Assembly (NCBI GenBank): GCA_026686845.1
Contig: JAIVEN010000018.1
Coordinates: forward strand, 11,937,001-12,001,000
Direction of reading: 5' to 3'
Length of the DNA: 64,000 nucleotides
Source: Adenanthera pavonina
Taxonomy: Eukaryota > Streptophyta > Magnoliopsida > Fabales > Fabaceae
Shown here: positions 24,492 through 37,279 of the stretch, one piece after another
Layout: each line of letters opens with the position of its first letter
How positions within the stretch are numbered: the first letter of the stretch is position 1
Program-made: the position numbers and the translations under genes
The notes under the pieces: model-generated
The model's database searches: none
What the model saw: the letters and a program-made list of their open reading frames with translations, nothing else
Told to the model about the DNA's origin: nothing

Positions 24492-26965
24492 TCTCCCACC
24501 CGAGTCACCATGACTTCTCATCTTGTTAGTCTAACTTTTCTTGATGGGATAATCATCATGCCACATTGACTCAACATCATGTCACCATGACTTCTCATCT
24601 TGTTAGTATGACTTCTGTTTCATAATTGGTGCTTTGCATGACTGCATGAGCATATGATGTCTCCACTCGGGTGTTCAAGTATTAGAAATCCCATGACAAG
24701 ACTAGCACAAGAAGACAACCCTCGTGTATTTGTATTATTTTGTATTTTGCTGATGTGCTTCAAATGCCCTAGATTCACCCATACATATTTCCTCATGGCA
24801 AATCTAATCCCTCTTGAGTTATCGACGTAACATAGATTGTCTTCTCACATGCATGATATCCACAATTATAATGTCACTCAAAGTGACTTCATAACAGACC
24901 AATCTTAGATACTAGTGTAATTGTGTATTTCGGGGTAAATCTTCCTTTTACCCAACTATCAATTAGATTAGATCTAGTCACTTTCCAATATACACCCTCT
25001 GGATCAATCATGACCATGGAGTATATACTTAAGTATTAGTAGTCATCGAATCAGCTCCTCATGACATCGTCAAAGTCTTAAGGGCACCGTGAAAGAATTT
25101 TATCCTTTCTAGGACTTACATAGTTGTGAAGCAGAGAACGATTCACTCACTTTTTGTTTGTAATTCTTAAGCACATGCAGTATAAATTACATGCTATAAT
25201 GTTACTCTTTTTCTTATAAGGGTGCATGTCAATTTTCTCATATATCAACACCATACAAACTTCAATTTAGATCCACACAATATCTAAATTGGATTCCTTC
25301 TCTTTCACCATGTCTTCTTATTTTGGGAGAATTCCCTGTCTAGCTATAGATATTATAGATGGTGGATATCCATAATTTGATCTATGTATATATATTTGGA
25401 TATCATCTTGACTCTTTACTCTCTTTGTTGAGACGACATATACTTTTGTGTTTCTTCTCTGTCATATCAATGCTCTCACTGCTTTACTGGTGAACACATA
25501 ATGTCTCATATTTTCCACTCCTTATTAGCATTAGAGGCGGTTGCTAATGTGAGAGAGCCAGTCTTATCAATATGTACGACACACTAAGCATTGAATGTAT
25601 ATTTCACACAATTATGACATTTAGGGAAATATGCCATTTATTTTCTCTAACTATCATAAGGAGTGTGTAACCTTGTATTCTATTCACACCAAGAGATCTC
25701 TCATCTTTCTTAAGGTATTTAGCTTTATTAGGGCTTTGCTCACATCCAATTTATAGATATATATTATTCAGTAACACTTTCTGTGCCTTTGCTCTTCTAC
25801 CAAGTTTTACTCTTTGTATCTATGTATTTTGTTTTATTAGGGATTTTCATAAAAGCTATGGCCCTCGATTGCTTCATCTTACTCAATCTGGACTCTTAAC
25901 ATCCTAAACTAATCCCCTGATCACTTAACCATAAAGCCTATTTCACTATAGTTTGACATGACTCTAACTATAACATCTTGTCTTCTTCTTGTTAAAGAAA
26001 TGTATGGCAATTTGTTCTAACATGAAGATGTATCAAGGACTCCAAATTTACTTATATCTCTAATCTAATCACATCAGAGTGCCACATCCTTGATAAAACA
26101 ATACATTTTGTAGTGTCCCTAAATGTCTCTGACTCTTTTTTACATCTTTCATCCCATTGATATGGAATTAAACTGGAGCTGACTCATAAGATCCAATGTC
26201 TGTTAAGTGTATAGTGGCGTATGCTTTAAGCATATTGCTATCACCAACGCCAAAGTAAGGGACTTTGTTTCTTAATTTCATTTATTTTTCTCATGAGGAC
26301 TAATTCTCATGACTCTTTCATCTCATATTTCAAGGGTACTTTCAAGTTATAGGTTTCTAATTATGAATTGCTCTAACATTCCTAGAACATATCCCTCATA
26401 TGAAAGAGGGAATAATTCCATCAATCAATTCTCTTGGATTTCTCTTTCTAGGAATGCATTTTGCCGTACCCATATCCTCATTCTCAAAAGTAAAGATATT
26501 TGGTTTCTAGTAACTAGTGGAAAACTTGAAGCTATGCTCATTTCTGGCTAAAGTCATACTATCTACCTAAGAGATAGTATTTCATAATTTCTCAAGATTA
26601 CATGGTGTAAAATACATTGATACAAATCATCTAAGAATAGTTTAAGATCACATCTTAAAGAAACATTAAATTGCATCATATACCTATGTCTCCATAAAAA
26701 GACTTTCATTTTTCTTTTTCAAGTTTTTAAAACCTCTATCTTCAAATTGTAGGTACAACATCCTCTTGACGTAGAATTAAATTTACAGCTTTAGCAAGGA
26801 TTGATCTAAATGGGAAAACTACTTCTCAACGAGTACCATATTATTGTACAAACCCCTTCATATTTGAGAATGTCTCATATCCTTAAATATGTTCTTGTTT
26901 AGCCTCTAAAGAAATCTTTATGAACATTCACTGCTTTTGCCATTTTCTCTTAGCAAGGTGTGATG
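24492..26965 (-). mobile_element. Decayed internal region of the reverse Copia element
   Basis: No open frame remains. Next to the PPT, the motif GTCACCATGACTTCTCATCT (complement of the AAGTCATGGTGAC block often seen before a Copia PPT) occurs twice in a 77-bp tandem duplication (24504 and 24581). Farther on I see AT-rich non-coding DNA. The stretch continues after 40266, beyond the later nested insertions. Confidence 0.4.
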
Positions 26966-26970
26966 AAGTG

Positions 26971-28822
26971 TGTAACATCCTCCATTTTCAAGAGAAATGA
27001 TGCAGCATACTTAGATATGTGTAAATATGGCTTATGATGTGAAAATTGGTGGAAAAAGAAGTAAAATGGCAAGTTTATTTGTGGAGGCATAAAGAAAAAA
27101 ATTTGCAAAATGGTCCCTATAAGGAAAATTAATTGCAATTTAGCGCTTGGAAAATATTACCAAAAAGGACCCTTCTCAGGGGCAATTTCATAATTTTTAA
27201 AATTTACATCAAAATGGACCTTCTGACATGCTGGACCCAATAGAAAAATGTACTCAATCTAAAGGGATTAATTTGGAAGGAAATAACTGATAGAACATTG
27301 TAATTTTTCAAAAAAGACAAAAAAGGAACCATGGACCCTACAAAAGCAGAAAATGTAAAAAGAAAAGTATGTAAATCCCATATTAATATTGTTTGGGATA
27401 TGATATTAAACTAAAAGTAGATCCAAATGTAGTTATATCCTGTATCCATAAAGTAACAAAATACTGCAAAAGTAACTTTATCTGTCCAAGCATAATATAT
27501 ACCAGTATAGGTTATATGTAGACTAAGAAAAATATGCTATATTTTGAAGATATTTTCCCTTAAATGGTGCCACCTATGCAGCATGTGGGAGAATTAGATT
27601 ATTTAATTATTTCCTTAATTTCTCTTAAACTTTCAAGAAGGCATATTTGGCAAAAATTGATTGGTTTTGTATTTTATATATACCCCCTCCATTTTGGCCA
27701 ACCTAGTAAATAAGAAAAGGAAGAGTGAGCTTCTGCAAACACTCAAGAAAAGAGAGAGGGAGACGTGAAGAAGGAGAAGGAAAAGAGAAGAGAAGAAGCA
27801 AGTCCTTTAAGGTAATTTCTTCTCTTGATTCTTTAAAGTTTTCAAGATAATTTCTCTAGTAGTTTGGCATGGTTTGAAGGAGTTCTCTTCTTCTCCTTTC
27901 TAAATGTGATTTTTGGACAAGGTTTAGGGAGAGAGGGAAAGTGTTTTCAAACATAAAGTGAAAGAAAGTATGAGAAATTTGTATGGAAAGCAAGATTGAG
28001 TAAGCTTGAAACAAGTTAAATGAAAAATCCATTCTTTCCCCTTTCATCCTGATTTTTGGCCAAATTAGAAGTATAGAAAGAAGTGAGATTTTCATGAAAC
28101 TAATGCCAAAATGGATTCCCCATGGTGGAATTCCTTAAGAACAAATCTTGGTTTCATGAAAAGACTTAAGATCAACTATATGAAATTTTTAGCATTTGGT
28201 TGGTTCTTTATGAAGTAACCATAAGAAATAGATGATTTAGATCATTTTTGGTGATGTTTTAAGACTCAGGAAGCCTAAGAAAGCTAGTGGAAGCATTAAA
28301 TCTAAGAGGAAAAGCTAAAGAGACACACCAAGGTAGCTAAGTTTCATTTCTTGCATTATGTTCTTTTATGATGTTTTTATGATGCAATCTTGTTGTCATA
28401 TTTTTGTTGTGAAGTTTTATGACTGGTTTTAGCTGTTATATGAAAGGGTTTGAACCCAGGGATGTCCATTTTTAAGGAGAAACTTTGCTCAAATTTTTAT
28501 CTTACAATATGGTATTTTGATGTTTTATGTGATTGTATGAGAATTTTATGATATATGAATGACATAATTTTGTGAAATAAACTTGCTACTGAGGTTATTA
28601 TAATCTCACCACCCCAATTCCCTAAACTTGATAGGCACAAGTCATGACAAGGATCAAAAGAAGGCAAAATGCAAAGAGGAAGAAAGTATTGAATAACTTG
28701 ATTTTATAAGTTATTATGTTATGTTATGATAATATGTACAAATCTATGTATGAAGTGTAAATTCTATACTTATACATGTTCATGCTTCTTTAAACAACTC
28801 TAGATGTTTGGAATGAATATTA
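26971..28822 (+). mobile_element. Solo LTR, Tekay/Del-like family, copy D, 5' part
   Basis: It begins TGTAACATCC, preceded by target duplication AAGTG (26966-26970). Family landmarks are present: a TATATATACC promoter-like site at 27676, a GA-rich leader (27716-27800) followed by GGTAATTTC, a GGGATGTCCATTTTT block (28460) and an AATCTCACCACCCC block (28602). It is interrupted at 28823 by the Copia element and resumes at 39316. Confidence 0.88.
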
Positions 28823-30550
28823 TGTTGGAGATTGTGCACTAGGCCAATTATTGTATTATGAACATTATACTACATTATGGAAAAGAAGGTGTTTTTTCTT
28901 ATATTATTATATTATTTGCATGTTTTTCTTTATAAAAATATCTTTGGATAAATTATTTTATCCTAAATATTTCTAGTCAATCATCTTTGTGAGAAAAATG
29001 AGGAACTAAGGCTAGTATGATTTTAATTGATAATTATGAATGAAGATACAAATCAAAATCATAAGGTCCTATTAGGGAATAGGCGCTGGATCGACCCATC
29101 ATGAGATAACTGCATGGATCAAGTCATAAGCATATCTCATATATAACCGCGTCACTATGCCCTCAGACCTGAGATCACCATGGCTTCCTACATGGCGAAC
29201 ACTATACTTTGGCATAGTCAAAAGTCACCTTTAATCGGGAGATCATAAAGGCTATGATCGAGTATAGTGGAATTCATATGGAAGAAGATCAATGATCAAA
29301 ATGAAATTTGTTCCTCTAATTAATGGAGAGATATATCTGGGCCCTTCGATGAGTGAGACTGAGAAATGCATAGCCGTGCTCAAATGGAAGAGTTTCCATT
29401 TGTTCTGTCAGTTTGCTCAGAGATCGAGAAAGTGATGGTCGAGTAAGATGAGGATGATGTTTCCATGCCTCATACTTGATCTATATATCATGAGACAAAA
29501 GGGATGTGATCGGGTTATATGATAGGTTACATTGAATCACCGATCTTATATAATTTGGATAGTCACAATATCTTGCTATAGGTCACTTGTGACTTGTGGG
29601 TCCAATAGTGTTATTGGCCCACTATCAACATCATATAGACTCAAAGGGTCACACACAAGAATGGGCCAACTCGAGCTAGAATGTCCAGATTCATTAAATC
29701 TAAAATGTGTCTAGATTCAATGAATTTAAGGTTCAATTTAGGGTGATTGAATTATATATATATATTTGATATATATATTATTATAAAATTTTGAAATATA
29801 TATGTTATTCAAATTAATTTAAATGAATTAGTTTTAAATTTAATTCTATGTGATAGATTTAAGTTTAAACTAATGTCATAATCTAAATTTGATTTAGATT
29901 TGATTCTAAATTTAAATTTAAACTAATTATTTAAATTTGATTTATATGATAAATTAAATCTAAATTTGATTCTGGATATAAATTAGATAGTTAGTTTAAA
30001 TTTAATCTATTATATAGATTTAAATTCAAACTAATTATTTAATTAATATTTGATTTAGTTTAAGTTATTGATTTAATTAAACAAATATCAAATCCTATCT
30101 ATATATTGATATAGAAAATGATTATTAGATATAGAATCAATATAATTTCGACCCACCATAGAGAAAGAGCGACTGTACACTCAGAGAGCAAGACTGTATG
30201 GACAAACAATGAAAACTGTATGGACGAACAATCGGACTGTATGGACAAACAATGAAAACTGTATGGACGAACAATCGGACTGTACGGACAAACATCAAAA
30301 CTGTACAGACGTATGAACATTCACAAATAGAGGTGCTAGCACGCCGTTTAAGTTAGACTCACGGTACGTGTGGATACCGGTAGAAGGAGCTGATCAGACA
30401 TGTTAGTTCCTGGGGTCCGACAAAACAAAAAGAACGTCAAGGGACGCACCAGAGGTAAATTCTTCTTCTACATCTTGATTTAAGCAACATTAATGGATCC
30501 ACGGGAGGGATTTCGGTTGAGTTTTCAGCTGCATGTGTACCAAAATCCCC
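28823..30550 (+). repeat. Left LTR of the Copia element (3' end lost)
   Basis: Matches 37650-39315. Homology stops at CCAAAATCCCC, about 14 bases short of the right LTR end. U3 and R features are not resolved; no canonical TATA box stands out. Confidence 0.9.
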
Positions 30551-31754
30551 TTGTTCTAGCCAAAAATATCTCAAAGTGGAAGAAAAGGATTTTCTTCAAA
30601 ACACTTCCAACTATCCATGGATTCTTGTTTCTAGTATCTAATCTAAGCTTTTTCCTAAGTTTATTGGTCCAAAACTCATCCCTATGGTAAAACCCCAATT
30701 TAGACGAAACCCTAAGATAAAGAGGAAGCAAACTAATCCATAAAACAGGCTTTAAAAACCATAATAGCAAGCTTAGGGTGGTAGGAAATAATCTTACCAA
30801 CTTGAATCTCCAATTTCCCTTTGATTTCTCTTCCTTTTCTCCCTCCTTCTTCCCTTCTTTTCTTGCATTTTTTCCTGGTCTTTGGCTACTGGTTTTCACA
30901 CCTAAAATGGAGAAGAAGAAGAAGGTGATTAGGTGGCCTAAATAATAGTTAATCATGGTTAGTCATTTAAGCTAAACCATGGTTAATTTTTTGTCACCAT
31001 ACTTAACCAATTTCCTCTCAAAAATTATTAAATAATTGGGGACTTTTGGCTGCAGCAAATCACGCATGAGAGAGAGGGAAGTGTGTCCAAAAATTTTTCC
31101 AATTTTTTCTGATCTAGATATATCTTAATCTGGGTACATTTTAACAATACCAAAAAATTGCTTTTTATAGTAAATTGGCATTTTTGGGGTACATGATTGT
31201 TCTAATTTTATTTTCATATTTCCCTAATTATCCTGTCCCAAATAGTATATGTGTATGGCCCATATCCTGTCCCTATTACCTTTTAACCATCGGTAGGACT
31301 CACAGTTTACTTTATCGGTTTACTGTTATTTTTGAACATTCGGCACTGATTATTTCTTTATTCTTGAACATTAACCCTTAGTGTCATATATCATTGGACT
31401 TCTCTCATTGAAGGCTTCGTTTTGACAGTAATTTTTCATATATACAAAATTGCCCTTGACCCGAGGTCAAATTATAATTTCTGAAACTTTCGGGTCATTA
31501 GGTATAATTTTTTTCTAAGGAATTTTCTATTCCCCCCCCCCCTAACTTTTATATATTTTAGATGTCATTTTTATAATTCTTTAGGGGTAAAAATATAATT
31601 CGCATCTTTCCATCTAACTGAAAAAAATGATTTATTTGCGCTATTTCAAGTAAAACGCTGTCTGTCCGTTTTCACAAATTCTTGTACATTTCATACTATC
31701 ATTCATTTTTTACTCTTTCATTACTTAGTATTCTGTGGAATTTTGGGATATTAC
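30551..31754 (-). mobile_element. Inverted, truncated LTR of the Tekay/Del-like family, copy C
   Basis: The complement starts TGTAATATCCCAAAATTCC at 31754 and tracks copies A and B for about 1.2 kb, through the GA-rich leader (30835-30920) and a TTGGTAAGATT donor-like site (30795), to GGCTAGAACAAGGGG. There it breaks into the Copia left LTR. The 3' half of the LTR is absent. The 143-aa open frame in this part is LTR leader sequence, not a gene. Confidence 0.85.
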
Positions 31755-31979
31755 ATTGAACATGTCAGGTCATATGATCACAGAATCCCATAAAGATCTA
31801 AGAGTTACATGCGATGTAATTGGTAAATAAGTTACCTACCTAAGTAACTTAATTTTAAGCGTCTTACCAAAGTAGACTTACAATTAAGTGAAATAACGAT
31901 CTTAGTCTACTAAACTAAATTGAGGGTTAATTTTTAGTGGGAAATTATTAATTTGATTTTGCATATTTTGTTGTAGAAA

Positions 31980-32860
31980 ATGTCGATGAATAATTCTACT
32001 ACATTATCATTGCGATCTATCCTTGAGAAGGACAAACTTAATGGCACCAACTTTCTTGACTAGTTTAGGAACTTGAGAATTGTTTTCAAGAAAGAAAGAA
32101 AGTTATATGTCCTAGATGAACCCATTCCTGAGGAGCTAGCAGCCAATGCTCTAACAGCCCAAAAGGATGCCCATAATAAGCATCTTAATAACTCTGTGGA
32201 TGTAGGATGCCTGATACTAGCCACCATGATCCCAAAACTTTAGAGAGATCTGGAACATATGGAAGCTTATGAGATGATTGTGCATCTCAAGGAAATGTTC
32301 CAATAACAGGTAAGGCAAGAAAGGTTTGAAACCACAAAAGCCTTATATTCCTGCAAAATGACTGAGGCTGCATCAGTTAGCTCTCATGTTTTGAAGATAA
32401 AAAGCTACATTGATCGCTTTGAAAGGCTCAAATTTCCCATAACCCAGAGTTAGCTACAGATTTAATCTTAAACTTGCTTCTGGAGAGTTATGACCAGTTT
32501 GACATGAACTACAATATGAACAATATAGAGAAATCAATTTCTGAATTGCATGCGATGCTTAAAACTGCTGAGCAAAACATCAAGAAAAAGTTAAGTAATG
32601 TTTTAATGGTTCAGAAAGGAAAAGGAATGAAAAAGAAAGGCAAGGGTAATGGAAAGGGAAAAGGCCCAGACAATAAGTCCAAGGAGCAAGACAAGCTCAA
32701 GCCTAACCCCAAACCCAAGCCTGAAGTCAAGAAGGCAAAGCCTCCCAAGGAAGGACTCTATTTCTTTTGCAATGAGCTCAGTCATTGGAAGAGAAACCGT
32801 GAGCTCTACATGGAAGATCTAAAAAAAAAAAAAAGAATAGCGGGGCTATTACTACAGGTA
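31980..32860 (+). pseudogene. gag: Copia gag (nucleocapsid), broken
   Basis: It starts ATG at 31980 (MSMNNSTTLSLRSILEKDKL). A TAG at 32061 replaces a Trp codon, and further stops and frameshifts follow. A Lys-rich segment (32600-32750) leads to a zinc-knuckle remnant in which the first and last Cys are Tyr and Arg (FFCNELSHWKRN), so the CCHC box is destroyed. It would form the virus-like particle core in an active element. Confidence 0.85.
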
Positions 32861-32867
32861 TTTATGT

Positions 32868-33047
32868 TATGGAAATTAATTTTGCTACTTCTCCTACATG
32901 GGTATTAGATACTGCATGTGGAACTCACATTTATACAAATGTGCATGGTCTCAAAAGGAGTAGGAAGCTGAAAAGGGCAAAATAGACCTACGAGTTTGAA
33001 ATAGAGCAAGAGTTGTTGCTTTAGCCTTAGACACTTACGAATTAATT
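32868..33047 (+). pseudogene. Copia aspartic protease remnant
   Basis: Contains WVLDTACGTHI, the DTG/DSG-type active-site region with Ala where Gly is usual, followed by stops. Only the N-terminal part of a protease can be followed. Confidence 0.7.
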
Positions 33048-34250
33048 TTGCCCAGTGGGCTTTTGTTAATTTTGAACAATTGCTATTATATTCCTGCTTT
33101 GAGTCAGAACATTGTTTCACTTTCTTATTTAGATGAGGAAGGCTTTACTTCAATTGGGAATAAAAAATGTTCTATTTATTTTAATGATATCTTTTATGCG
33201 GATGGAGATTTGCATAGTTGTCATTACTATTTGAACCTTGAAGCTCCCAATAAGGAACATATCTATAGCATATCTACCAAGAGGATCAAGTCAAATGATT
33301 TCAATTCGACCTACCTATGGCACTATCGTCTAGGCCACATAAATGAGAAACGCATTTCAAAGCTCCATCAAGATGGACTTCTCAATTTGTTTGATTTTGA
33401 ATCATTTGACACTTGCAAATCTTGTTTATTGGGAAAGATGACAAAGGCACATTTTATTGGACATAGTGAAAGGACCACTGACTTATTGGGCCTAATACAT
33501 ACAAATGTATGTGGTCCATTATGTACAATTGCTAGAAGTGGTCACTTGTACTTCATTACTTTTATAGATAACTTTAGCAGATATTGATATATCTATCTAA
33601 TGAGACATAAATCTGAATCTTTTGAAATGTTCAAAACTTTCCAAAATGAGGTACAGAATTAACTTGGAAAATCTATTAAAGCACTTCAATCTGATCGAGG
33701 TGGTGAATATTTGAATCAAGAATTTATTAATCATCTTAGAAATTGTGGAAGTGTTTCATAATTAACTCCACCAAGAACACCACAATGGAATGGTATTTCT
33801 AAATGAAGGAATCAAACCCTATCAAATATGGTTCAATCTATGATGAGTCAAACAGATCTTCCACCATCTTTTTAGGGCTATACATTAGAAACAGCTGTGT
33901 TCACACTAAATCATGTTCCATCTAAGGCGATTGAAAAGACCCCATATGAGATATGGACTGGAAAGAAGCCCAGTTTATCTTTTCTCAAGATTTGGGGATG
34001 CAAGTCATATGTTAAGCAACAAGCCTCAGATAAGTTAGCACCTAAATCTATAAAATGTTTTTTCGTGGGGTATCCCAAGGAAACTAAGGGATACTACTTC
34101 TACAATCCCATTGAGAATAAAATGTTTATTGCTCGGAATGGTATCTTTCTAGAAAAAGAGTTTGTCTCCAAAAGAACCAGTGGGAGTAAGATAAATCTCA
34201 AAGAAGTTTGGGACCCACAAAATCACATTGAGCCAGAGATGGAAGAATGA
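33048..34250 (+). pseudogene. Copia integrase remnant
   Basis: Shows the GAG-pre-integrase HH-CC zinc motif region (HYRLGHINEKRI...DTCKSCLLGKM, 33318-33440) and the catalytic core with a TNVCGP block (the first Asp position reads Asn), QSDRGGEY (second Asp, near 33690) and the C-terminal GKKPSLSFLKIWGC block (33960). Internal stops occur at 33587, 33661, 33762, 33805 and 33874, so no functional enzyme is made. Order and spacing are normal for Copia pol. Confidence 0.88.
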
Positions 34251-34445
34251 GAAGACTCACAACAAGTTGATGAGCCTACTCAAGTAACACAAGGCCCAAG
34301 AAGGTCTGATAAAACATGACATCAGCCTCAAAGATATGGATTTCTTTTAACTAATAGTCATGATATGTTGCTCTTGGATCAAGAAGAGCCAACCACCTAT
34401 CAAGAGGCCGTGATGGGATCTGACTCTGAAAAATAGCTACATGCC

Positions 34446-35617
34446 ATGGAGTCTGAGATACAATCCATGTATGACAATCAGGTATGGACCTTGATTGACT
34501 CACCTGAAGGTATAAAAACCATTGGATGCAAATGGGTTTTTAAGAAGAAAACCGACATGGATGGCCAAGTGTATACCTTCAAAGCACAATTGGTTGCACA
34601 AGGATTCAAGCAAACTCATGGCATAGACTATGATGAAACCTTTTTGCCAGTCGCCATGATTAAGTCAGTCAGGATCCTTCTTGCCATTGCAGCGTACTAT
34701 CATTACGAGATTTGGCAGATGGATGTCAAAACAGCTTTCCTTAATGGGAAGCTGCTGAGGAAGTATACATGACACAACCTGAGGGTTTCGTATGTCCAGA
34801 AGATTCTGTGAAGGTTTGCAAGCTTCAAAGATCCATTTACGGATTGAAGCAAGCATCTCGTAGTTGGAATCAACATTTTGACGAGGTCATTAAAGAGTTT
34901 GGATTTATCCAAAAATGTTGATGAACCTTGTGTTTACAAGAAGGTTAGTGGGAGCACAATTGTGTTTCCAATGCTTTATGTTGATGACATTCTACTCATT
35001 AGGAATGACATTCTTACCTTGCAGTATGTTAAGACTTGGTTAGGAAAGTGTTTCTCAATGAAGGACTTAGGAAAAGCAACCTATATCCTAGGGATTGGGA
35101 TCTATAGGGATAAATCCAAGAGGCTAATCGGCCTAAGTCAATACACTTATATAGACAAAGTATTGCATAGGTTCAGTATGCAAGATTCAAAGAGGGGCTA
35201 CATGCCCATGTCTCATGGCATCAATCTCAACAAAGCTCAGTGTCCTTGTTCACGAGATGAGCGAGAATGCTTGAGCAAGATTCCATATGCCTCGACAACT
35301 GGATCTATTATGTATGTCATGTTGTGCACTCGACTGGATGTCTCATATGCCTTGAGCATGACTAGTAGATATCAGTCGGATCCAGGTGAGAATCACTGGA
35401 CTACTGTCAAGAATATCCTAAAGTACTTGAGAAGGACTAAGGATGTATTCTTGGTGTATGGAGGATTGGAAGACGAGCTGGTTGTAAATGGTTACACTGA
35501 TGCAAGTTTCCAATCTGACAAAGATGATCCCAGATGGCAATCAGGGTTCCTATTCTGTCTGAATGGTGGAGCAGTTAGTTGGAATAGTTCCAAGCAAAGC
35601 ACTGTAGCTGATTATAT
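34446..35617 (+). pseudogene. Copia reverse transcriptase and N-terminal RNase H
   Basis: The RT begins ESEIQSMYDNQVWTLID and runs through KWVFKKK and the QMDVKTAFLNG block (first catalytic Asp region). Frameshifts follow near 34750 and 34913. The frame then continues through the catalytic YVDDILLI (34978-35000), DLGKATYILGI, and YASTTGSIMYVM to the RNase H start (VNGYTDASF, 35485), where it is cut at 35617 by the inserted solo LTR. The YVDD box itself is intact. Confidence 0.92.
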
Positions 35618-35839
35618 TGTTGAATCAAGAAGTTTTGATGATTCCAAATTAACCTTCAAGAGCTTGGAATAAAGATATCAAATGTGCTCAAATGAATTCA
35701 AGTGAAGAAATTCTGGACAAATCTGTGCAAGAATAGATGTAGGTTGTTTAGTTATGTTTTAATTTGAGTAAAAGACTTTGATTTGGTGAAAAGATGTTTT
35801 AAAACCTTGATTCTATGTTAAATCATGGAATATTTGAAA

Positions 35840-36620
35840 AACACCCACCAACAGACGAAGTTTGAAAGGCTAATACCAATCTGTCATAGTGAAAGTTCGA
35901 ACTTTGACTTTGGAAATTCGAATTTCGTACTAAAACTGAACAATTCTGAAGAGATGCCTCTCTGACAGATGAATTTTGACTTAGTAAAAGTCAAATTTTG
36001 ATAAGTTTCTGAAAGGAGCTTTCACTAACAGACAAACTTTGATTTTGAAAATTCGAATTTCAGACAAAATGAAACTTATGAAAACTAAAGAAATTCGTTT
36101 GAAAATATGTCAAAGTTCATCTGAAACCAAGTTTAGATTGGATCTCAAAATTGCTCACTGACAGACGAACTTTGAACATGAAAATTCGAATTTCAAAAAC
36201 TAAGCTTGTGAGTCTGTTAGAATGATATGTTGACATACGAATGACAGTATTTATAAATTTAAATTTTGAAGCTAGTTTGAAAAGAGGCCTCTCTAACAGA
36301 CAAACTTTTACATTTGAAAATTCGAACTTTGAATTATACGAGCTACTGTGACTTATAAACCAGCTACGGATAGACGAATTTTGGGGTTCCAAAATTCAAA
36401 TTTCGAAGGCACTGTAGCAAATTGAAAATACTGTTCACACTTAACAGAAAAACTTTCTACTTGAAAATTCGTATGTCACAAAGAATAAACATTTTCCAAA
36501 TATCAAAATTTGAATTCCACTTCATGACAGATGAACTTCGGGCTTTCAACGTTGAAGTTGTTAACCTTTGATGACTGCAAAATTCGTCTGTTGACCAACC
36601 GAAATTCGAATTTCAGTATG
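35840..36620 (+). repeat. U3 repeat array with AAATTCGAATTT palindromes
   Basis: A degenerate tandem unit of about 133 bp, (A)CAGACGAACTTTGA followed by AAATTCGAATTTC, recurs seven to nine times. The perfect 12-bp palindrome AAATTCGAATTT is at 35914, 36049, 36182 and 36602; diverged forms are near 36317, 36390 and 36463. The array lies upstream of the TATA box in this LTR, where U3 enhancers would be. Confidence 0.8.
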
Positions 36621-36645
36621 TTAGAAGAATTAAATGCGGTTGGTT

Positions 36646-36737
36646 AACGGATAGTTTTTCACAGTAACCGTTGGATAACTTCTCCAACGGATAGATTTGG
36701 TCTCTAACGGATATTTGAGACCTAAATCTATAAATAC
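36646..36737 (+). promoter_or_regulatory. Core promoter of the solo LTR with AACGG motifs
   Basis: A TATA box TATAAATAC lies at 36729-36737. Upstream are AACGGATA at 36646, 36686 and 36706, and TCCAACGGTTA on the minus strand (36665-36675). The last matches the MSA element consensus YCYAACGGYYA, bound by plant MYB3R factors in G2/M genes. Function is inferred from motif and position only. Confidence 0.55.
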
Positions 36738-37279
36738 AACATCATTTGAAGTTGTGGGTAACGAATTTAACATTGTATATACTGAAACTCTGCCAAATCA
36801 ATTACTCAAAGTCTGTTACTCTCTCACTTCAATATTTTGCACTTCAACTTTCATATTCACTCTATTTAAGAGAGTTCAATTCTTATAATCAATCTAATCT
36901 TCATCTGGAAGATAGATATTCTTGTGAGGGGATATCACAAGGGATTGGGGAGCACTTTGTAAGAGTGCATAGGGTGATTGAGTGAAGCTCTAGAAACAGA
37001 GCAACATTAGTGTACTGAGGCATTTGCAAGAAGCCCACGGAATTCTTGCAGAATAGTGAAAAATCTCAAGTGGTGACTTGAGGATTGGACGTAGGTCAAG
37101 TGGAGTGACCGAACCAGGATAAATTTTTGAGTCTTCTTCTCTTTACTGCCATCTTTACAGTTATTTGGTTATACTCTGTTTTACCATCATATATTGCTTT
37201 CTTCACCTTCTTGACATTTTGCAGAAAATTTTTAATATTCCCAATTCACCCCCCTCTTGGGAAGCCAGCTAATCTAACA

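Larger units (their letters stand above)
35618..37279 (+). mobile_element. Solo Copia LTR inserted in RNase H
   Basis: A 1662-bp unit starts TGTTGAATCAAG and ends GCTAATCTAACA (TGTTGA/TGTTAGA ends). Flanks TATAT (35613-35617) and TATAC (37280-37284) are the target duplication with one mismatch. Near the end is CCAATTCACCCCCCTCTTGG, a signature of many plant Copia (SIRE/Tork-like) U5 ends. Removing the unit and one duplicate copy closes the RNase H frame exactly at VADYTTEAEY. It has a TATA box and upstream repeats described separately. Confidence 0.9.

Noticed and set aside
30525..30956. 143-aa minus-strand ORF
   Set aside because: It lies in the leader of the inverted LTR copy C and crosses into the Copia LTR; the matching part of other copies is not open.
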